Assembly: GCF_000934725.1 (NCBI RefSeq) | Contig: NZ_JYNS01000008.1 | Span: 1 to 64,000, forward strand | DNA length: 64,000 nt | Origin: Methyloterricola oryzae | GTDB taxonomy: Bacteria; Pseudomonadota; Gammaproteobacteria; Methylococcales; Methylococcaceae | Direction: 5' to 3' | Shown: positions 58,914 to 64,000 of the stretch, one piece after another | Layout of the letters: the number at the start of each line of letters is the position of its first letter | How positions within the stretch are numbered: the stretch's first letter is position 1 | The notes under the pieces: generated by a model | Seen by the model: only the letters and a program-made list of their open reading frames with translations | The model's database searches: none | What the model was told of the DNA's origin: nothing | Position numbers and translations under genes: made by a program

Positions 58914-60368
58914 ATGGCAGAGCTACCGGAATACGTCGACGGCCTTCCCAACATCTGCGGTCATGAAGACACCATCGAACGAACCCAAAGGGAACGTCCC
59001 CAAGCGGCATTTTCGGACGGAGGCATCGTCCTGGGCCAGATCAAGAGCGCGGCCGCCATCGCCCTGCACATGCACCAGCCTTTGATCCCTGCCGGCGGCC
59101 ACGATCTGCAGCACGCTGAGATGATCAGCAACCTGCAGTACATGATGGAGCACCAGGATATCGGCGATAACCACAACGCCCATGCCTTCCACTGGTGCTA
59201 CAAGCGTATTGGCGAGTTCGTCCCGCAACTTATTGGCGAAGGCAAGCAGCCACGGGTGATGCTGGAATACTCCGGCACCCTATTCCACGGCCTGCGCAAA
59301 ATGGGCCTGCATGACGTACTCGACACCCTAGGCAACGTCACCTGCAACCCTGCTTACCGGCACACCGTCGAGTGGCTGGGCTGCCCTTGGGGCCACGCGG
59401 TGGCTCCTTCGACGCCGATTCAGGATTTTCGCCTGCACGTGAAGGCCTGGCAGCATCATTTCGCCGCCCTCTTCGGCCTCGAGGCACTGGGACGCGTGCG
59501 GGGCTTTTCACCCTCGGAAATGGCACTGCCCAACCACCCGGACGTGGCCTACGCCTATATCAAGACCCTGAAGGACTGCGGCTTCACCTGGCTGCTGGTG
59601 CAGGAACACACCGTTGAACGGCCCGAAAACGGTCACGGCCCCGAGAAGAAACACCTGCCGCACCGCCTGGTCTGCCGCAATTCCGAAGGCGACAGCGTCA
59701 GCATCATCGCCATCGTCAAGACCCAGGGCAGCGACACCAAGCTGGTGGCGCAGATGCAGCCCTACTATGAAGCGAAGAGCCTGGACCGCTGGGAACTGGC
59801 CGGGAAAAGCGTCCCGCCCTTGGTGACGCAGATTGCCGACGGCGAGAACGGAGGCGTGATGATGAACGAGTTCCCCGGCAAGTTCCATGACGTGGTGCGC
59901 GAATCCAGCGGCAGTCAGACGCCCTTGATGAACGTCAGTGAGTACCTGGAACAGCTGTTTGCCATGGGCATCACCGAGGCGGACCTGCCGGAGTTGCAAC
60001 CCGCGCTGCAGAAGCAGATCTGGGACCGGATTCAACCCGGCGCCGGACCCGAACTGCTGGAAAAGACCATTGCCGAACTGCGCCAGCAGGATCACCGCTT
60101 CCACATGGAAGGCGGCAGTTGGACCAACGACATCTCCTGGGTCAAAGGGTATGAGAACGTGCTGGGGCCCATGGAGGAGGCCAGTTCCCTGTTCTACGAA
60201 AAGATCATTAAGCCGCAAGTGCCCTCCAGCGACCCGCGCTACCGCAATGCCCTGTTCCACCTGATGACGGCGCAAACCAGTTGCTACCGTTACTGGGGCC
60301 AGGGGCTCTGGACGGACTATGGCCGCGAAATCTGCCGCCGGGCCTGCGATACACTCAAGTCCATGTAA
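58914..60368 (+). CDS. Glycoside hydrolase family 57 protein
   Basis: Probably an alpha-glucan-acting enzyme (amylase, glucanotransferase or branching enzyme). 484 residues with the GH57 opening motif HMHQP (52-56), LEYSGTLFHGL, and GFSPSEMALP (about 197-206), where Glu202 fits the nucleophile position. ATG at 58914 has GAGG; a TTG at 58899 is rejected. No glycogen genes flank it. Type I methanotrophs store glycogen, so a role in glycogen turnover is plausible. Confidence 0.85.
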   Translation: MAELPEYVDGLPNICGHEDTIERTQRERPQAAFSDGGIVLGQIKSAAAIALHMHQPLIPAGGHDLQHAEMISNLQYMMEHQDIGDNHNAHAFHWCYKRIGEFVPQLIGEGKQPRVMLEYSGTLFHGLRKMGLHDVLDTLGNVTCNPAYRHTVEWLGCPWGHAVAPSTPIQDFRLHVKAWQHHFAALFGLEALGRVRGFSPSEMALPNHPDVAYAYIKTLKDCGFTWLLVQEHTVERPENGHGPEKKHLPHRLVCRNSEGDSVSIIAIVKTQGSDTKLVAQMQPYYEAKSLDRWELAGKSVPPLVTQIADGENGGVMMNEFPGKFHDVVRESSGSQTPLMNVSEYLEQLFAMGITEADLPELQPALQKQIWDRIQPGAGPELLEKTIAELRQQDHRFHMEGGSWTNDISWVKGYENVLGPMEEASSLFYEKIIKPQVPSSDPRYRNALFHLMTAQTSCYRYWGQGLWTDYGREICRRACDTLKSM

Positions 60369-60381
60369 ACAAAGGCGGGGA

Positions 60382-60411
60382 TTGGGTGGGCTGGCGGGAT
60401 CGGGATATAAT
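60382..60411 (+). promoter_or_regulatory. Sigma-70 promoter of the small anchored protein
   Basis: TTGGGT (60382-60387) and consensus TATAAT (60406-60411), 18 bases apart. The -10 is embedded in the palindrome GGGAT-ATA-ATCCC. 69 bases before the gene at 60480. Confidence 0.5.
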
Positions 60412-60479
60412 CCCGGCCCAACGGCGATATTTTCCCGTATCCCCAGACTTTCAATCCATCCGAAGGAAAAGCGTAACCC

Positions 60480-60794
60480 ATGACCCAATCCAACGTCTTG
60501 TCGATCTCCCTGGCCTCCCTCCTGTTGTCTGCGGCCGTCGCGCCCCAGGCCCAGGCTGAATACCCGCCGGAATTCGTTCCCAGCGTCGTTTACCGCGATG
60601 CCGACTTGATCGCAAAGCACAACAAGCCCATCGAAACCGCCATTCCGTCGCCTACCGACAAGGCCGCCGCGCCCGCCGCCGCCGGCAAGGTGCTTGGCCA
60701 GCCCGACCAGCCAGTGACCGCCGACTATGTGGTCTATGGCGTTGCCGCCGCCCTGCTCGGTTTCGTGCTGTTCAGCGCCCGCCGCAAGGCTTAA
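60480..60794 (+). CDS. Small exported protein with C-terminal membrane anchor
   Basis: A 104-residue protein: signal peptide (to about residue 26, PQAQA), a Pro/Ala-rich middle and a C-terminal hydrophobic segment followed by a basic tail (YGVAAALLGFVLFSARRKA). This tripartite tail resembles a protein-sorting signal, but I do not see a PEP-CTERM or LPXTG motif before it. Family not recognised. AAGGAAAA precedes the ATG and a good promoter lies upstream, so expression is likely. Confidence 0.6.
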   Translation: MTQSNVLSISLASLLLSAAVAPQAQAEYPPEFVPSVVYRDADLIAKHNKPIETAIPSPTDKAAAPAAAGKVLGQPDQPVTADYVVYGVAAALLGFVLFSARRKA

Positions 60795-60875
60795 GCTCCC
60801 CAACCCGCCGTCCCCTCGCGGGACGGCACCTTCGGCGCCGCATGGCACCACAGCCTCCCCGCGTGCCCGAATTGC

Positions 60876-61355
60876 ATGCCTGAAGCCAACGCCAACACAC
60901 GCATCGGTGTCATCTCAGACACCCACGGCTTGCTACGTCCTGAAGCCCTGAGCCTGCTGCAGGGCTGTGAGCTGATCATCCATGCCGGTGACATCGGCAA
61001 GCCCGAGGTCTTGAAGGACTTGGAGATCATCGCTCCGGTCGTAGCCGTGCGCGGCAACAACGACAAGGGCGCGTGGGCCGAAGCGCTCCCGCACAGTGCC
61101 GTGGCCGAAGCGTGCGGCACCTATCTTTACGTCCTTCACGATCTGCACGAACTGGATCTGGACCCCGCTGCCGCGGGATTCGCCGCCGTCATCACCGGCC
61201 ACTCCCATCAGCCGGAGATCCGTCAGCGCGAGGGCGTGCTGTACCTCAACCCCGGCAGCGCGGGGCCGCGCCGCTTCAAACTGCCTGTCACTTTGGCCTT
61301 GATGGACATCGGAGCGGCCACGCTCGACGCCCGTATCGAAAACCTGCTCCCCTGA
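60876..61355 (+). CDS. YfcE/MJ0936-type metallophosphoesterase
   Basis: Dimetal phosphodiesterase of 159 residues with all calcineurin-like motifs: GVISDTHG, HAGDIG, GNND, and GHSH, ending with YLNPGS. The family acts on model phosphodiesters; the physiological substrate is unknown. No clear operon partner. Confidence 0.9.
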   Translation: MPEANANTRIGVISDTHGLLRPEALSLLQGCELIIHAGDIGKPEVLKDLEIIAPVVAVRGNNDKGAWAEALPHSAVAEACGTYLYVLHDLHELDLDPAAAGFAAVITGHSHQPEIRQREGVLYLNPGSAGPRRFKLPVTLALMDIGAATLDARIENLLP

Positions 61356-61462
61356 GCTGGCGGATTTCCGCAGCGGCGCGGCGTATGGATTTCGCACCGC
61401 TCCAGGCGCATGATGGAGCCATCGAGATCTGCGGCGACCTGTGCCGCTGTCGGAGGTCAGCC

Positions 61463-61642
61463 ATGAAAACCCTCATCAAGAATCCGAAGGCCCGCCGTAC
61501 CGCGTCCCTGAGTCTGGCCGGGATAGGCGGATTGCTGTTGTTCCTGGCGCCGGAAGGGGTGCTGTTCGGCTGGGTGCTGTTGCTGTTGGGCCTCAGCATG
61601 GAGTTCATCGGCATCGCCCTGGGGCACGACGGTCAGTCCTGA
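61463..61642 (+). CDS. Small membrane protein
   Basis: 59 residues: basic N-terminus (MKTLIKNPKARRTAS) and a hydrophobic hairpin of one or two helices (GGLLLFLAPEGVLFGWVLLLLG). CGGAGG stands at good spacing before the ATG at 61463. Function unknown. Confidence 0.6.
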   Translation: MKTLIKNPKARRTASLSLAGIGGLLLFLAPEGVLFGWVLLLLGLSMEFIGIALGHDGQS

Positions 61643-61675
61643 ACGGCATGCTGCTGAATCCAGGACCGGCCGGAT

Positions 61676-62539
61676 TCAGACGCGCAGTCCCTCGAACGTG
61701 CGCTGCAGCCCCGCTACTACCCTGGCCATGGAGGCGTAGTCGATCTTGTCGGGCGTGTCGGCCGCGGTGTGGTAATACGGATAGCGAAAAAAGGCGGTGT
61801 CCGTGACCATGAGCGCCTTGTAGCCCTCGCGCCAAAATGATAGCTGGTCGCTCCAGCCCACCCCGGGCACGAGGCTGGGCGCAGCCAGGCTCTGCAGCGG
61901 AAAATCGGAATGCGTCTGGAAGGCCTGTACCGTCTTGCGCAGCAGACCCGAGGACTTCAAATTGGACACAAAGGCGATGAAGTTGCCGGTGTCCGGATAG
62001 AAATAGCCCAGCAGGGGCGGATAATCCTGGGTTCCGGGCTCCTGGTGGTAACAACCGAGCATTTCCAGCGAGACCATCAATCGAATAGCGTCGCTTCGCG
62101 CCCTGGCCGCCTTGGCGTAAACCAGGCTGCCCATCTTTCCCCAGTAAAAGAAGGGCGGCTCCTCGTTGACGAAGGCCACGCAACGGACGGTCATGGCCGG
62201 CGTTGCCTGCGACAGCGCGCGGCTGATCTCCAGCAGTCCCGCCACGCCGGAACCGTTATCGTTGGCCCCCGGGCTACCCTTGACCGAATCGTAGTGAGCT
62301 CCCACCAGGATGAGGCCAGGTCCAGCCCCCGGGCACGTCACTGCCAGATTCTCGCAAACCAAGCCATTCGCCTCATAGGCCTGGGACACCACCTCGAAAC
62401 CCTGATCCTCCCAGACGCCGCGGACATAGCCGGCTGCCGCCTGCAACGCGTCATAATGGAATACATTGCGCTCGCCTATTTCCCCCGCCAGCCGGAAGAC
62501 ATGACGGCGCAGACTATCCTGCAATGCCTCATAGACCAT
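61676..62539 (-). CDS. M28 family zinc peptidase
   Basis: Co-catalytic dizinc aminopeptidase-like protein of 287 residues. Metal ligands are recognisable: His82 in GAHYDSVKG, Asp94 in GANDNGSG, Glu126/127 in FVNEEPPF (catalytic Glu and ligand), and His in YYHTAADT near the end. No signal peptide, so cytosolic or leaderless. GAGGTGG before the ATG. Divergent from metG. Confidence 0.88.
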   Translation of the reverse strand: MVYEALQDSLRRHVFRLAGEIGERNVFHYDALQAAAGYVRGVWEDQGFEVVSQAYEANGLVCENLAVTCPGAGPGLILVGAHYDSVKGSPGANDNGSGVAGLLEISRALSQATPAMTVRCVAFVNEEPPFFYWGKMGSLVYAKAARARSDAIRLMVSLEMLGCYHQEPGTQDYPPLLGYFYPDTGNFIAFVSNLKSSGLLRKTVQAFQTHSDFPLQSLAAPSLVPGVGWSDQLSFWREGYKALMVTDTAFFRYPYYHTAADTPDKIDYASMARVVAGLQRTFEGLRV

Positions 62540-62612
62540 GGTTCCACCTCCCGGCCCGCGGTGGCGCAGACCTCAGGCCGCCGCGCGCTGTGAATGCCGA
62601 TGCGTAGTGTGG

Positions 62613-62618
62613 GATAAT
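62613..62618 (+). promoter_or_regulatory. Candidate -10 of metG
   Basis: GATAAT preceded by TGTGG, 39 bases before the metG start; no convincing -35. Confidence 0.25.
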
Positions 62619-62656
62619 TCGCGCCCATTTGAAACCGCAATGCCCGTACAGCCTGC

Positions 62657-64000
62657 ATGAGCACACCACGCAAGATTCTCGTCACCAGCGCCCTGCCCTA
62701 CGCCAACGGCCCGATTCACCTGGGCCATCTGGTGGAATACATCCAGACCGACATCTGGGTGCGCTTCCAGAAGATGCGAGGCCATGAGTGCCATTACGTC
62801 TGCGCCGACGACACCCACGGCACCCCCATCATGCTGCGTGCGGAAAAGGAAGGCATTAGCCCGGAGGAACTCATCTCCCGCGTGCACGGCGAGCACTACC
62901 GCGATTTCTCCGGCTTCCACATCCAGTTCGACAACTACCATTCCACCCATTCCCCGGAAACCCGAGAACTGGCGGAAACCATCTACAAGCGCCTCAAGGA
63001 GCGCGGTCTGATCGAATCGCGGGCCATCGAGCAATACTACGATCCGGTGAAGGAAATGTTCCTGCCGGACCGTTTCATCAAGGGCGAATGTCCCAAGTGC
63101 CACGCCAAGGACCAGTACGGCGACTCCTGCGAAGTCTGCGGCGCAACTTATGCCCCTACGGATCTTATAAATCCCTATTCGGCCGTTTCCGGCGCCGAGC
63201 CGGTTCGCAAGGAGTCGGTGCATTACTTCTTCAAGCTGGGGGAATGCGCCAATTTCCTGAAGGACTGGACCCGGTCAGGCCGCCTGCAGGCGGAGGCGGC
63301 CAACAAGATGGACGAATGGTTGCAGGGCGGGCTTTCCGATTGGGACATCTCCCGCGATGCGCCCTACTTTGGTTTCGAGATCCCCGACGCCCCCGGCAAG
63401 TATTTCTATGTGTGGTTGGATGCGCCCATCGGTTACATGGGTAGTTTCAAGAACCTTTGCGCGAAGGCCGGCATCGACTTCGAGGAATTCTTCAAGCCGG
63501 ACTCGGAGACGGAACTGTGCCATTTCATCGGCAAGGACATCCTCTATTTCCATGCCCTGTTCTGGCCGGCCATGCTGGAGCACTCGCAGTTCCGCACCCC
63601 CACCAAGGTGTTTGCCCATGGCTTTCTCACCGTGAACGGCGAGAAGATGTCCAAGTCCCGCGGCACCTTCATTACCGCCCAGAGCTATCTGGAGCAGGGC
63701 CTGAACCCCGAAGCCCTGCGCTACTACTACGCCTGCAAGCTCAACGGCTCCATGGAAGACATCGACCTCAGCCTGGAAGACTTCGTCGCCCGGGTGAACA
63801 GCGATCTGGTGGGGAAATACATCAATATTGCGAGCCGGACGGCAGGTTTTGTAAGCAAGCATTTCAGCGGGGAAGTAATCTCCGGTGCTTGGAACACCGA
63901 TATCGACCACTGGGATTCCGCTGAAGGCAAAGGCATCCTCGACGGCGCAAAAGGCTCCGCGTTTGGGACAATTGCCGAGGCTTACGAGGCCCGGGATTTT
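62657..64000 (+). CDS. metG: Methionyl-tRNA synthetase (partial, N-terminal 448 residues)
   Basis: Charges tRNA-Met. The visible part has the class I signature HLGH (21-24) after [10 protein letters not shown], a zinc knuckle with CPKCH and CEVCG (about 145-162), the KMSKS loop GEKMSKSRG near 333, and the start of the anticodon-binding domain. The frame is open to the right edge. MetG is usually about 550-680 residues, so roughly the last third is missing. Confidence 0.97.
   Translation, partial: MSTPRKILVTSALPYANGPIHLGHLVEYIQTDIWVRFQKMRGHECHYVCADDTHGTPIMLRAEKEGISPEELISRVHGEHYRDFSGFHIQFDNYHSTHSPETRELAETIYKRLKERGLIESRAIEQYYDPVKEMFLPDRFIKGECPKCHAKDQYGDSCEVCGATYAPTDLINPYSAVSGAEPVRKESVHYFFKLGECANFLKDWTRSGRLQAEAANKMDEWLQGGLSDWDISRDAPYFGFEIPDAPGKYFYVWLDAPIGYMGSFKNLCAKAGIDFEEFFKPDSETELCHFIGKDILYFHALFWPAMLEHSQFRTPTKVFAHGFLTVNGEKMSKSRGTFITAQSYLEQGLNPEALRYYYACKLNGSMEDIDLSLEDFVARVNSDLVGKYINIASRTAGFVSKHFSGEVISGAWNTDIDHWDSAEGKGILDGAKGSAFGTIAEAYEARDF

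Overview
The window looks like chromosome from a high-GC gammaproteobacterial (type I) methanotroph, probably Methylococcaceae. The strongest sign is the first gene, a partial pmoC (particulate methane monooxygenase subunit C) running off the left edge. The gammaproteobacterial gene order uvrC-pgsA-tRNA-Gly-tRNA-Cys, the fleQ/flrA-type flagellar hierarchy and the clpS-clpA/infA-aat-bpt neighbourhood agree with this. Coding density is high. I see no insertion sequence, prophage, CRISPR array or rRNA operon.

Layout. 1-2.3 kb: pmoC, divergent from a flavocytochrome c sulfide dehydrogenase pair (fccA-fccB). 2.3-6.6 kb: a P-type ATPase fused to a cation diffusion facilitator in one 1209-residue chain, then a DUF4202 protein. 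6.7-9.4 kb: uvrC, pgsA and two tRNA genes. 9.7-13.1 kb: a secreted beta-propeller protein with a Met-rich N-terminus, facing a nine-haem c-type cytochrome with an IPT/TIG-like domain. 13.5-25.5 kb: a flagellar block on the minus strand (flrA, flrB, flrC, fliEFGHIJ, fliK). Sigma-54 promoter matches (GG-N10-GC) lie before flrB, fliE and fliK. 25.9-29.1 kb: a secreted collagen-like protein followed by a glycosyltransferase/FkbM-methyltransferase fusion. 29.1-33.8 kb: ettA, an FG-GAP/ASPIC-UnbV protein and a sulfotransferase. 34.1-38.5 kb: aat, bpt, infA, clpA and clpS, which together form the N-degron pathway. 38.6-47.6 kb: a membrane c-type cytochrome, Nudix hydrolase, mnmA, purB, lolA, rarA, a PilZ protein, birA, coaX and a SPOR-like protein. 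47.6-56.2 kb: ctaA, a chemoreceptor with an N-terminal CZB domain and about seven HAMP-like units, an HDOD protein, ygfZ, htpX, a sorbosone-dehydrogenase-like propeller and a methyltransferase. 56.2-64 kb: radA, an RMF-like small protein, DUF3530, a GH57 enzyme, small membrane proteins, a YfcE-like phosphoesterase, an M28 peptidase and the start of metG.

The candidates most worth follow-up as undescribed systems are: (i) the collagen-like secreted protein paired with the GT2-FkbM fusion, which suggests a glycosylated and O-methylated collagen-like surface fibre; (ii) the ATPase-CDF fusion, whose ATPase half lacks several canonical Ca2+-site residues; (iii) the pmoC/fccAB divergent locus, with a palindrome over the probable pmo -10 element. 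No searches or alignments were run. Families are recognised from motifs and remembered sequence patterns.
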